Positions 26,648 through 33,959 of a stretch of DNA of 64,000 bases are shown here, piece after piece (position 1 is the first letter of the stretch; each line of letters opens with the position of its first letter). The notes under the pieces are model-generated. The model had not been told where the DNA came from. It ran no database searches and worked only from the letters and a program-made list of their open reading frames with translations. The DNA is from Ancrocorticia sp047501485. Lineage in GTDB: Bacteria > Actinomycetota > Actinomycetes > Actinomycetales > Actinomycetaceae. The translations under genes were made by a program, and so were the position numbers. The DNA is taken from positions 744,001 to 808,000 of the forward strand of contig JAZDRN010000001.1 in assembly GCA_047501485.1 (NCBI GenBank). The letters run 5' to 3'.

Positions 26648-27165
26648 CCAACCATGAACATCCAGATCGAGTCGAATACCGGGCCGAACATGTCTACGAG
26701 CTGCCGGCCAGCCCAGAACAGGTCTGGGATGCCATTGCGACCGCTGAGGGCATCTCGTCTTGGATGGTGCCGACTCGTCTCGACCCGCGGGTCGGCGGCA
26801 ACGTTTCGTTCGACCTCGGAGACTTCATGTCCACCGGTGTGGTGATCGATTACAGGCCGAATGAACGATTCGCTTATGAAGAGCCTTGGCCCATCGCCGA
26901 GCGGGCTGAAGATGTGCCGCCACGGATGATCGCGTGGTTCGACAGCATCGGCGTGTCACTCTCGGAGGTGCACGAAGGATTGGCTCAGACCACTCCGATC
27001 GCAACGGAGTTCCTCATCGATGCCATATCCGGGGGCACCTGCGTTCTTCGCATCGTGACCAGCGCGTTCGGTAGCGGTGCCGATTGGGAGAACGAGTTCT
27101 TCTCAGAGATGGACATCAGCACGATCCCGATCTGGGACCGACTTGCGGCCCGCTTCACCACATAA
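26644..27165 (+). CDS. SRPBCC (START-like, AHSA1-type) domain protein
   Basis: 173 residues from the GTG at 26644, with AAAGGAG upstream, overlapping the regulator stop. VYELPASPEQVWDAIATAEG, then ISSWMVPTRLDPRVGG is the hallmark N-terminus of AHSA1/SRPBCC proteins, and the C-terminal helix ends IPIWDRLAARF. Such proteins bind hydrophobic ligands in a deep pocket. ArsR-SRPBCC pairs are common in actinobacteria, often linked to detoxification. Confidence 0.88.
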   Translation: MTNHEHPDRVEYRAEHVYELPASPEQVWDAIATAEGISSWMVPTRLDPRVGGNVSFDLGDFMSTGVVIDYRPNERFAYEEPWPIAERAEDVPPRMIAWFDSIGVSLSEVHEGLAQTTPIATEFLIDAISGGTCVLRIVTSAFGSGADWENEFFSEMDISTIPIWDRLAARFTT

Positions 27166-27180
27166 CGAAGGAGAAGTCTC

Positions 27181-27804
27181 ATGAACATGTCCACTGCAAT
27201 TGCCATCACGCCCATACACGTCGGAGACCTGCACGTGGACGGTGAGGAGATGCCCATCTACGTCCACCTCATCGATCATCCCCGGGCCCTCGTGCTCGTC
27301 GACACCGGGCTCACCCAGCTCCATCCAGCTGTCGCAGATCTCGATCCGCATATTCGCCCACTGAACGAGCAGCAGGGCTTCGATCTCGACGGTGTCGCTA
27401 TCGTCGTCAACACCCATCTGCATTTCGACCATTGCGGTGGAAACCATCTGTTTGCGGGCAAGCCGATATACGTTCAACGGCAAGAACTCGAAGACGCTCG
27501 TAGTAAGAACGACTACACGATCGACGAATGGGTGGACCCGCCGGGAGTCAGCTACGTTCCTGTGGATGGAGAATTGGAGCTACTGCCGAGGATCCGGCTT
27601 CTGCCCGCACCGGGTCACACCCGCGGATCGCAGATCGTCGTGGTAGAGCAGGGAGAGCATCCGATCATCATTGCCGGCGACGCCTCGGTCTGGCATGGCG
27701 AACTCGACGATCCACGTACTGAAGGACAGCGGCGAATCCGTTCACTGTCGCCGGCGTCAGTGTGGATGACACACGCGCACGACCCCTGGCATCCGGGTGC
27801 ATAG
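27181..27804 (+). CDS. Metallo-beta-lactamase fold hydrolase
   Basis: 207 residues with the metal motif THLHFDHCGG (HxHxDH), a third histidine in PAPGHTRGSQ, an aspartate in IIAGDASVWHGE and a late histidine in WMTHAHDPWH. The layout matches N-acyl homoserine lactonase-like hydrolases of the family, but substrate is open. GAAGGAGAAG precedes the ATG. It is third in the ArsR-SRPBCC unit, 15 bases after the SRPBCC gene. Confidence 0.92.
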   Translation: MNMSTAIAITPIHVGDLHVDGEEMPIYVHLIDHPRALVLVDTGLTQLHPAVADLDPHIRPLNEQQGFDLDGVAIVVNTHLHFDHCGGNHLFAGKPIYVQRQELEDARSKNDYTIDEWVDPPGVSYVPVDGELELLPRIRLLPAPGHTRGSQIVVVEQGEHPIIIAGDASVWHGELDDPRTEGQRRIRSLSPASVWMTHAHDPWHPGA

Positions 27805-27936
27805 GCTCTCGACGGGAGAACCGCTGCTATGTCCGAACTGCCGGCAATGTCGGGTTCTGGCTCTTCGATTTACGACGACGTCGTCGTCCGTGGACGAGTA
27901 TGTTTGCAGTGTCGTCGCAGCACGAGGGGGATCAGA

Positions 27937-28449
27937 ATGACCACACGAGGGATCGACCATATCGGCGTCACCGTGCCCGATATCGATCAGGCCACCGCTT
28001 TCTTCACCCAGGCTCTGGGTGCGCAGACGCTCTACGATACCCTTCCCAAGGAGGACGGGCCGAAGACCGGTGATCAGCTCGACCAACGGCTCGGCGTGCC
28101 TCAGGGCACGGATCAGATCGCGATCCGGATGCTCAGATTACCGAACGGACCCGGGCTCGAACTCTTCGAGTTCTGGGGGCCACGCCAGGATAGCGCCGCG
28201 ATCCCGAGCGATATCGGCTGGCAGCATGTCGCCTTCTATACCGACGATCTCGACTCTTCGCTCGCTGCCGTTATCGCCGCCGGCGGCACTGCGCTCGGCT
28301 ATCCCAAGCAGCTGCCCTCGCTGGAAGCCGGCCCGCACAACCGCTTCGTGTACTGCCGAACCCCGTGGGGCAGCACCCTCGAGCTCATCTCCTACCCGGA
28401 TGTCCAGCCCTACACGGCGAAGACCGACGCGCGCCGCTGGACGCCCTGA
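27937..28449 (+). CDS. VOC family protein (glyoxalase/dioxygenase fold)
   Basis: 170 residues from the ATG at 27937, which has GAGGGGGATC upstream; an in-frame ATG at 27829 lacks one. Paired beta-alpha-beta-beta-beta modules start IDHIGVTVPDIDQATAFF and WQHVAFYTDDLDSSLAAV. Metal-ligand positions are His in DHIGV and QHVAF and Glu in STLELISYP. Family members include glyoxalase I, fosfomycin-resistance proteins and extradiol dioxygenases; the function here is unknown. A 16-bp palindrome (ACGACGACGTCGTCGT) lies 50 bases upstream at 27872-27887. Confidence 0.9.
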   Translation: MTTRGIDHIGVTVPDIDQATAFFTQALGAQTLYDTLPKEDGPKTGDQLDQRLGVPQGTDQIAIRMLRLPNGPGLELFEFWGPRQDSAAIPSDIGWQHVAFYTDDLDSSLAAVIAAGGTALGYPKQLPSLEAGPHNRFVYCRTPWGSTLELISYPDVQPYTAKTDARRWTP

Positions 28450-28540
28450 GCGCCGTCAACGGAAGAACGCCGCGAATCCGACCCGACGAATCTGCCCCGG
28501 TGAATCTGAGACTGCTGGTCACAGCGGCCCAGTCTGCTGG

Positions 28541-28948
28541 CTAAGTCAACCCCGTCGCAGTTCGTTCCAATCCGGTCGCGTCCGTCGCGCACACTCGCAA
28601 TCGGTGGCCGTCGGGATCGGTGGCGACGAAGGTGTATCCGAACTCGAGCTCCGTCGGTTCGAGTAGCATTGCAATGCCGAGCCTCGTCCACTCATCGAAT
28701 AGCCGATCCACCGTCGCTCGGTCCACATCGCTGAGGGACAACTCTCCGCCGCCCACATATTCCTCGGCGGCCGGCTCGATCTGATCGCGCGCCTGCAAAC
28801 CGAGGGTGACGGTATCGGAGAGCGCGAAAACCGTGAAATCCTCGAATAGCTCGACGGGATCCGACTCGAGAATGAGCCGGTAGAACTCGGTGCTGGCATC
28901 GACGTCGCCCACGTAGAGGATCACACTGCGCGGAAGAAAGCTGGACAT
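28541..28948 (-). CDS. VOC family protein
   Basis: 135 residues from the ATG at 28948, with AAAGGAAACCCC upstream. SVILYVGDVDASTEFYRLIL and FGYTFVATDPDGHRLRVCAT are the two halves of a single VOC unit. It resembles the glyoxalase/bleomycin-resistance-like antitoxic proteins often paired with WYL or AraC regulators. It is divergent from a WYL regulator, sharing a 108-base promoter region with a perfect palindrome, and is convergent with the other VOC gene. Confidence 0.9.
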   Translation of the reverse strand: MSSFLPRSVILYVGDVDASTEFYRLILESDPVELFEDFTVFALSDTVTLGLQARDQIEPAAEEYVGGGELSLSDVDRATVDRLFDEWTRLGIAMLLEPTELEFGYTFVATDPDGHRLRVCATDATGLERTATGLT

Positions 28949-29031
28949 GGGGTTTCCTTTCGTCATCCACCGGCAGGGGTGTTGCATTGGGCCGGTTGCC
29001 TCCACGTTATGAGCTATTGGTGACATCCTTC

Positions 29032-29045
29032 GTCATATATATGAC
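29032..29045. promoter_or_regulatory. Operator palindrome between VOC gene and WYL regulator
   Basis: GTCATATATATGAC is a perfect 14-bp palindrome, 12 bases before the regulator ATG and 84 bases before the VOC start. A further TGACAT half lies at 29020-29025. Its place in the shared divergent promoter suggests binding by the WYL regulator. Confidence 0.6.
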
Positions 29046-29056
29046 ATGATCGAAGC

Positions 29057-30067
29057 ATGCGGGCCGACCGACTGCTCTCGATCATCTGGATGCTGCGCGC
29101 GCAGGGGCAGCTTTCTACCGCGCAACTCGCAGAGCGGCTGGAGGTCTCCCGCCGCACGATCATGCGCGACGTGGATGCTCTATCCGCGGCGGGAGTCCCC
29201 GTCTATTGCGAACGTGGGCCTCGCGGCGGTGTGAGACTCCTACCCGGCTACCGGACCGATGTCACGGCCCTCAACAACGAGGAGAGCAGAGCGCTATTTG
29301 CCGGCGTGACCACGTGGGGAGCCGATTCGCTCGGGCTCGGCGAGGCGTTGGCCTCTGGGCTGCGCAAGCTTCTCGCCGCGGTTCCAGACAGTCACCGTCC
29401 CGATTCCTCGGAGGTCTCCGCGCGTATCGTGATCGATCCCCAGGGATGGTTACCGCAAACAGAGCGGGAGCAGACCGGGGAGATCTTCCACGCGGTCCAG
29501 GATGCGGTGTTCGCGCGGCTGCGTCTCCACCTGCGGTTCCGTCACAAGACGAAAGACTCGACACGCGACGCCGTCGTCGACCCGGAGGGACTCATCAGCG
29601 CGGGCCGGAGCTGGTATCTCTGCTGTTCTCATGAGGACGAAATGCTTTTCATCAAGGTCTCACGGATCGATTCCGCCGAGATCCTTTCCGAACCGTGTGT
29701 AGCGGGAGTGCAGGTCGACGTCGCCGCCGAGTGGAAGAAGCAACGGGAGCGTTTCCTCGAGCGGTTCGACCCCGTCCAGGCCACGGCCTGGATACGTCAG
29801 ACTCGTTGGAGCGACATCCATGAATGGGCCATTCGCGTCATCGAGCCCGATCCGGTGCTTGATGCCGGATCTCGAGCGGGGCCCGAGACCGGAGGAGGAG
29901 ACCCCGGCGAAGAATGGAGCCTGCTCGCACTGGAGTTCGTTGATCACCTGCACGCCATGACCGTCTTGCTACGGCTCGGGCCAGACGCCGTCGTCACCGG
30001 TCCCGCGCAACTCCGTGAAGACTTCACCGCCTATCTCAGGTCTACTCTGGATTGCTACGGCGCCTGA
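29057..30067 (+). CDS. DeoR-type HTH regulator with WYL domain
   Basis: 336 residues. The N-terminal winged helix (RLLSIIWMLRAQGQLSTAQL, then AERLEVSRRTIMRDVDALSA) belongs to the HTH_11/DeoR group. The central WYL domain contains RSWYLCC in the place of the WYL-type signature, flanked by LRFRHKTKD and DPEGLISAGR. A C-terminal WCX segment closes the protein. WYL regulators sense small molecules or nucleic acids. Divergent from a VOC gene, it likely controls that gene and itself through the palindrome just upstream of its ATG. Confidence 0.93.
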   Translation: MRADRLLSIIWMLRAQGQLSTAQLAERLEVSRRTIMRDVDALSAAGVPVYCERGPRGGVRLLPGYRTDVTALNNEESRALFAGVTTWGADSLGLGEALASGLRKLLAAVPDSHRPDSSEVSARIVIDPQGWLPQTEREQTGEIFHAVQDAVFARLRLHLRFRHKTKDSTRDAVVDPEGLISAGRSWYLCCSHEDEMLFIKVSRIDSAEILSEPCVAGVQVDVAAEWKKQRERFLERFDPVQATAWIRQTRWSDIHEWAIRVIEPDPVLDAGSRAGPETGGGDPGEEWSLLALEFVDHLHAMTVLLRLGPDAVVTGPAQLREDFTAYLRSTLDCYGA

Positions 30068-30080
30068 GTTGCTGGGGAAC

Positions 30081-30102
30081 CTGAGACCCCACGGAGTCTC
30101 AG
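30081..30102. terminator. Bidirectional hairpin between WYL regulator and hypothetical gene
   Basis: CTGAGAC and GTCTCAG pair over 7 bp around an 8-base loop. It lies between two convergent genes and overlaps the stop of the minus-strand one. No T-run; moderate strength. Confidence 0.5.
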
Positions 30103-30653
30103 CGGACGAAGGGCTTGTCAAGTCCGTTCTCCAGCGCAAGATGGAGCGTATCGTGCTGGTCGCCGTGCAGCTCGATGATCTTGGGAGCCTCGGTCTCGGC
30201 TTCGCCGCGCGAGGTGATCACCACGTAGCTCACGCGCTGATTATCGGGCCAGAAGATCTTGATCCACCTGGAGACGTGCTCATCGCTCGCCGACCCCACC
30301 TTCATAGGTGTGTACTGATCGGGGTCCCCACTTGCCAACCGCTGCCACGACTCCTCGGCATCGGCATAGAGGGCGAGAAACCTTGTGTTCAAAGCTCGGC
30401 CATCGCGAAGTCTCCACTCCTTGGCCCGACTAGCGAGAGACAGAAAGTTGAATACCGCTCCGACCGTCAAGACGAGGAATATGACACTCGTCGCGGTGAT
30501 GCCGTTCCTGGCAAAAGTCCAGATCGCAAATGCCAACGGCGCAAGTGGGACCGTAAACGCGAGTTGCCGGAAGCGGCGTGCGATGCGGGGAGAATCCACG
30601 AGTTCGAACATATCCGGTCGCGCTGCGAGAGAACGGTCTCTGGGCACCGCCAT
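30099..30653 (-). CDS. Hypothetical membrane protein
   Basis: 184 residues from the ATG at 30653, which has AAGGAGACAGC upstream; an earlier in-frame ATG at 30677 overlaps that site. Two membrane helices (residues about 33-75, FTVPLAPLAFAIWTFARNGI, then TSVIFLVLTVGAVFNFLSLA) are followed by a soluble domain of about 110 residues. That domain has an Arg/Asp-rich start (KEWRLRDGRALNTRFLALYA). No named family recognised. It stands alone and is convergent with the WYL regulator. Confidence 0.75.
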   Translation of the reverse strand: MAVPRDRSLAARPDMFELVDSPRIARRFRQLAFTVPLAPLAFAIWTFARNGITATSVIFLVLTVGAVFNFLSLASRAKEWRLRDGRALNTRFLALYADAEESWQRLASGDPDQYTPMKVGSASDEHVSRWIKIFWPDNQRVSYVVITSRGEAETEAPKIIELHGDQHDTLHLALENGLDKPFVR

Positions 30654-30955
30654 GTTGCTGTCTCCTTTGCCTAGCATGCCGTTGGGTAAGTCGGGCCCGA
30701 TGGTGTGATGGAAAGTGGGCCGCTACGCCGTCTATTTCAGCCTGTCGGTCACGCACCGAACCGTCTATCCTCGGGTTCTCACTGTCTGTCATCATTCCAG
30801 ATGAGACGGCAGGTGTGCGAATACGTTCCGCTCGCGGAAGCGACGTGAGCACCGGATTGACCGGATTGAGGTGGCGGATTCGTAAGGTGTCTCGACTCTT
30901 GACAGTGTCCCGAAGCGGCACAAGCCAGAGGGAGGCTAAGCCCGCACAGCGAGGG

Positions 30956-32668
30956 TTAAGCCTGCTCGTCAGGAAGCAGCCATGCGGTGGTCTCCCGCGG
31001 AAGCCGCCCGTTTTCCAGCGGAGAGCTACTCAACAGGACCTTACCGGCAGGCATATCGACCGCGGTGGCTCCGAAGTTGGTGACGGTCAGCCAGCCGCCC
31101 GGACGGACGAAGGCCAGCACCTCCTCGCCGCACAGGCCTTGGACCCATTCCATGCGTTCAGCAGGCTGGAGCCGCTGGCGCAGATGCAAAGCCTCGCGAT
31201 AGAGGTTCAACGTGGAGCTGGGCTCGGAATCCTCGGCTTGGACCGAGGCCTCGGCGAACCAGTCCGGCTGGGGAAGATGGGCGTCATGCTCGCTGAACCC
31301 GAAAGCCGGGCGCTTGCTGGTCCACGGCAACGGAACTCGGCAGCCGTCTCGGCCGATGTCGCGGCCCTCGGTGCGGAAGAAGGTGGGGTCCTGCCGTTGC
31401 CCCGGTTCGATCTCGACGACTTCGTGCAGGCCGAGCTCCTCGCCCTGGTAGAGATAGGCGGAGCCGGGCAGCGACAACATGAACATGGTGGCGGCGCGCG
31501 CCCTACGCAGGCCGCCCGCGCGATCAAGGGCTGGGGAAGTGCCCCCGCTCAGCAACCACTCGAAAGCCGCTCCGGACTGCTGAAGCACTTTTCCGGCGTT
31601 GTCTCGTGGCGAGTCCGGCAATCCGTACCGGGTCGGGTGGCGAACCACGTCGTGATTGGACAGCACCCACGTACTGGAGGAGCCGGACCTGGCCGCCAGA
31701 TCCATGTTGTGCGAAACGATCCGTTTGAATTGTGCGGCGTTGAAATCGGCCTGGAGAAGGTCGAAGTTGAAGGCTTGACCCAACCCGTTGGGACTCGCGT
31801 AGGGTGGTAACCGGTCGGAATGGACCCAGGCTTCTGCTACAGCGGTGCGGGCAGGGGAATACTCGTTGAACACCGTGCGCCACTGCGCATAGATCTCGTG
31901 CACGTCGTCGCGATCCCAGAGGGGGTGATTTCCGTCGTGGGGGAGCGCGTCGAGTTCGGCCTGGGAGGGAAGAACCTCCGGCAGATCCTTGGCCAGCCCG
32001 TGGGCTACGTCAATGCGAAATCCATCCACCCCTCTATCGGCCCAGAAGCGCAACGTCCGGATGAACTCCTCGTGGATCTCGGGACTGTCCCAGTTCACAT
32101 CCGGTTGCTCCGGGGCGAAGTTGTGCAGGTACCACTGCCCGTCGTGGACTCGCGACCATGCCGGCCCTCCGAAGTTCGAGGTCCAGTCCGCCGGAGGGAG
32201 CTCTCCGTTCCCGCCGCGTCCCTCGCGGAAGATGTAACGATCGCGCTCCGCCGAGCCCCTGCCCGCTGCCAGGGCCTCCCGGAACATGATGTGTCTGTCG
32301 GAGGTGTGGTTCGGCACGATATCGACGATCACCCGGATACCCACGGCGTGGAGTTCCGCCAGCATCTCATCGAATTCGTCCAGAGTGCCGATCCTCGGAT
32401 CGACGTCTCGGTAGTCGTCGACATCGTAGCCACCGTCGGCCAGCTGAGAGGGATAGAACGGACTCAACCACACCGCGTCGATGCCAAGCGTCGCAAGGTA
32501 ATCGATACGAGAGATGATCCCGCGCAGGTCGCCGATACCATCTCCGTTGGCGTCTGCGAATGAGCGTGGATAGATCTGGTAGACGGCGGCTTGGCGCCAC
32601 CAGTCGGCATCGGCGACGAGCCTGTTGCCGCTTTGTGGATGAACGGATGGATCGGTAAGAGAGCTCAC
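30956..32668 (-). CDS. Alpha-glucosidase / oligo-1,6-glucosidase, GH13 family
   Basis: 570 residues. GH13 regions are DIVPNHTSDRH (region I), GFRIDVAHG with the nucleophile aspartate (II), VAEAWV with the acid/base glutamate (III) and VLSNHDVVRH with the stabilising aspartate (IV). QIYPRSFADANGDGIGDLRG is typical of subfamily 23/30-type alpha-glucosidases acting on short oligosaccharides. There is no signal peptide, so it is cytoplasmic and expects imported maltose or isomalto-sugars. No sugar transporter is adjacent. A 36-bp palindrome lies 118 bases upstream, and a TetR gene is divergent. Confidence 0.95.
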   Translation of the reverse strand: MSSLTDPSVHPQSGNRLVADADWWRQAAVYQIYPRSFADANGDGIGDLRGIISRIDYLATLGIDAVWLSPFYPSQLADGGYDVDDYRDVDPRIGTLDEFDEMLAELHAVGIRVIVDIVPNHTSDRHIMFREALAAGRGSAERDRYIFREGRGGNGELPPADWTSNFGGPAWSRVHDGQWYLHNFAPEQPDVNWDSPEIHEEFIRTLRFWADRGVDGFRIDVAHGLAKDLPEVLPSQAELDALPHDGNHPLWDRDDVHEIYAQWRTVFNEYSPARTAVAEAWVHSDRLPPYASPNGLGQAFNFDLLQADFNAAQFKRIVSHNMDLAARSGSSSTWVLSNHDVVRHPTRYGLPDSPRDNAGKVLQQSGAAFEWLLSGGTSPALDRAGGLRRARAATMFMLSLPGSAYLYQGEELGLHEVVEIEPGQRQDPTFFRTEGRDIGRDGCRVPLPWTSKRPAFGFSEHDAHLPQPDWFAEASVQAEDSEPSSTLNLYREALHLRQRLQPAERMEWVQGLCGEEVLAFVRPGGWLTVTNFGATAVDMPAGKVLLSSSPLENGRLPRETTAWLLPDEQA

Positions 32669-32785
32669 GGCAAAACCTTCCCGTCGAACGGCGGGCGCCG
32701 CGACGACGTGTGTTTCTATTCCAGCCTAATTGCTCACCCGGCTTGTGGCTGGATGCGGCGGTGCCTGTTCCTAAATGGGCATGTG

Positions 32786-32821
32786 AGCGTTCTGTGTGCC
32801 GTATACGGCACACAGAACGCT
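32786..32821. repeat. 36-bp perfect palindrome between GH13 and TetR genes
   Basis: Two 18-base arms, the first starting AGCGTTCTGTGTGCC, meet with no spacer at a central GTATAC. It lies in a divergent region, so it is not an ordinary convergent terminator. It could be a large operator for the TetR protein or a cruciform-forming element. Confidence 0.9.
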
Positions 32822-33013
32822 GGTAGGTGCATGAAGGAACCGAAAGGCGCCTTGCGGGCACCGCCCGGAGCAAAAGGCCTGGAAGGCGGCACCGCGGTGA
32901 AGACTAGTGGGTAGCGCTGTGTACGTACGTCCATAGTTGCACTGCTAGCATTGCCATGTCATCGGCAGCTTGCCAAGGATGCAGCTGCACTACTCTCAGG
33001 AACGGGAGGGAAC

Positions 33014-33604
33014 ATGCCATCGCAGGTCGATGAGGCAAATGTCGACGATGTAGCACGGCCGCGCCGCGCGCGGCGTACCGACCCGGGAAGGCGCGATCGG
33101 ATCATCGATACCTGCCTCGATGTCATCGCCGAGGTAGGGGTGGCAGGGGCTTCTTATCGCAAGATCGCGGAGGCGGCGGATGTTCCCCTCGGATCGATGA
33201 CCTATCACTTCACAGGGATCGATAACCTGTTGCAGGAGGCATTCACCCGCTTTGCGAACGGTGTCGCCGAACGCTTCGAATCTCGAATGAAGGCAGCGAT
33301 GGATACCGATTCGGCGTGCGAGGCGGTGGTGGCCATCGTCCTCGAAGACGTCTTCGGAGATCAGCGCGACCTTGTACTCACACACGAGTTGTACACGCTC
33401 TCTGCCCGCCGCTCGTCGTTCAGGGAGATCACCGCTTCATGGATGAGTCGGAGCAGGGCGGCGCTGGAGCGGCACTTCGATCCGGAGACGGCGTGGGCTC
33501 TCGACGCTCTTATAGAGGGGCTGACCATCCACCGTGCTCTGGACTCCGAAGATCGTGACACGTCCGAGGTCACACGTGCCATACGTCGAATGGTTGCGGC
33601 CTGA
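33014..33604 (+). CDS. TetR-family transcriptional regulator
   Basis: 196 residues from the ATG at 33014 with GGGAGGG just upstream; a longer frame from 32951 lacks a ribosome site. The DNA-binding helix-turn-helix is IIDTCLDVIAEVGVAGASYR, then KIAEAADVPLGSMTYHF, with the TetR-typical YHF. The C-terminal ligand domain resembles TetR_C_6/BetI-like members. A strong terminator follows, so it is monocistronic. It is divergent from GH13 alpha-glucosidase, which it may control, although TetR proteins more often control exporters. Confidence 0.92.
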   Translation: MPSQVDEANVDDVARPRRARRTDPGRRDRIIDTCLDVIAEVGVAGASYRKIAEAADVPLGSMTYHFTGIDNLLQEAFTRFANGVAERFESRMKAAMDTDSACEAVVAIVLEDVFGDQRDLVLTHELYTLSARRSSFREITASWMSRSRAALERHFDPETAWALDALIEGLTIHRALDSEDRDTSEVTRAIRRMVAA

Positions 33605-33640
33605 CGGCACCGCCGCCATCGACGGCATCACCGCAACCTT

Positions 33641-33664
33641 CGGTTCGGGCCGAACCGTTCTTAT
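33641..33664 (+). terminator. Terminator of tetR-like gene
   Basis: CGGTTCG and CGAACCG pair over 7 bp around a GGC loop, followed by TTCTTAT. It starts 36 bases after the TetR stop. Confidence 0.8.
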
Positions 33665-33959
33665 CGGAGCGAGGGCTGATAGTCGTCAGCCACGATGACA
33701 TCTTCCTACCCAGGATGGGAATCGAGACATGGATTGCCCTTGCGGACGATGGTCTTCACCGTATTGATGGACCACAAGGTGGCAACGAACAGTGAATGGA
33801 GCCGCGAGGCACACCTTAGAGTGCCTGCCTGTGGATAGCGAATCGGAAACGAGCCGTCCTCTGGCTTATTTCCCTTAACCTGTCTGGGTTTTAGCCGATA
33901 GGAGGGGCATACCGTCACAGACGAGCACTTATAGGCGAGTGTTATTGACAGGAGTGATA
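33665..33959. other. Region upstream of chemotaxis receptor
   Basis: About 295 bases. No gene is supported. A 12-codon frame at 33729 starting MDCPCG lacks a convincing ribosome site. I looked for a cyclic-di-GMP (GEMM) riboswitch fold because such elements precede receptor genes, and did not find its conserved core. TTTAGCCGATAG and the AGGAG at 33950 precede the receptor start. Confidence 0.4.

Noticed and set aside
27872..27887. 16-bp palindrome ACGACGACGTCGTCGT as an operator
   Set aside because: It is a simple ACG/CGT repeat that arises easily at this composition; noted only under the VOC gene.
33729..33764. 12-codon frame starting MDCPCG, considered as another cysteine leader
   Set aside because: Ribosome site unconvincing and the next gene is a chemotaxis receptor with no sulfur link.
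33665..33959. Cyclic-di-GMP riboswitch upstream of the chemotaxis receptor
   Set aside because: The conserved GEMM core and its tetraloop stem are not present.
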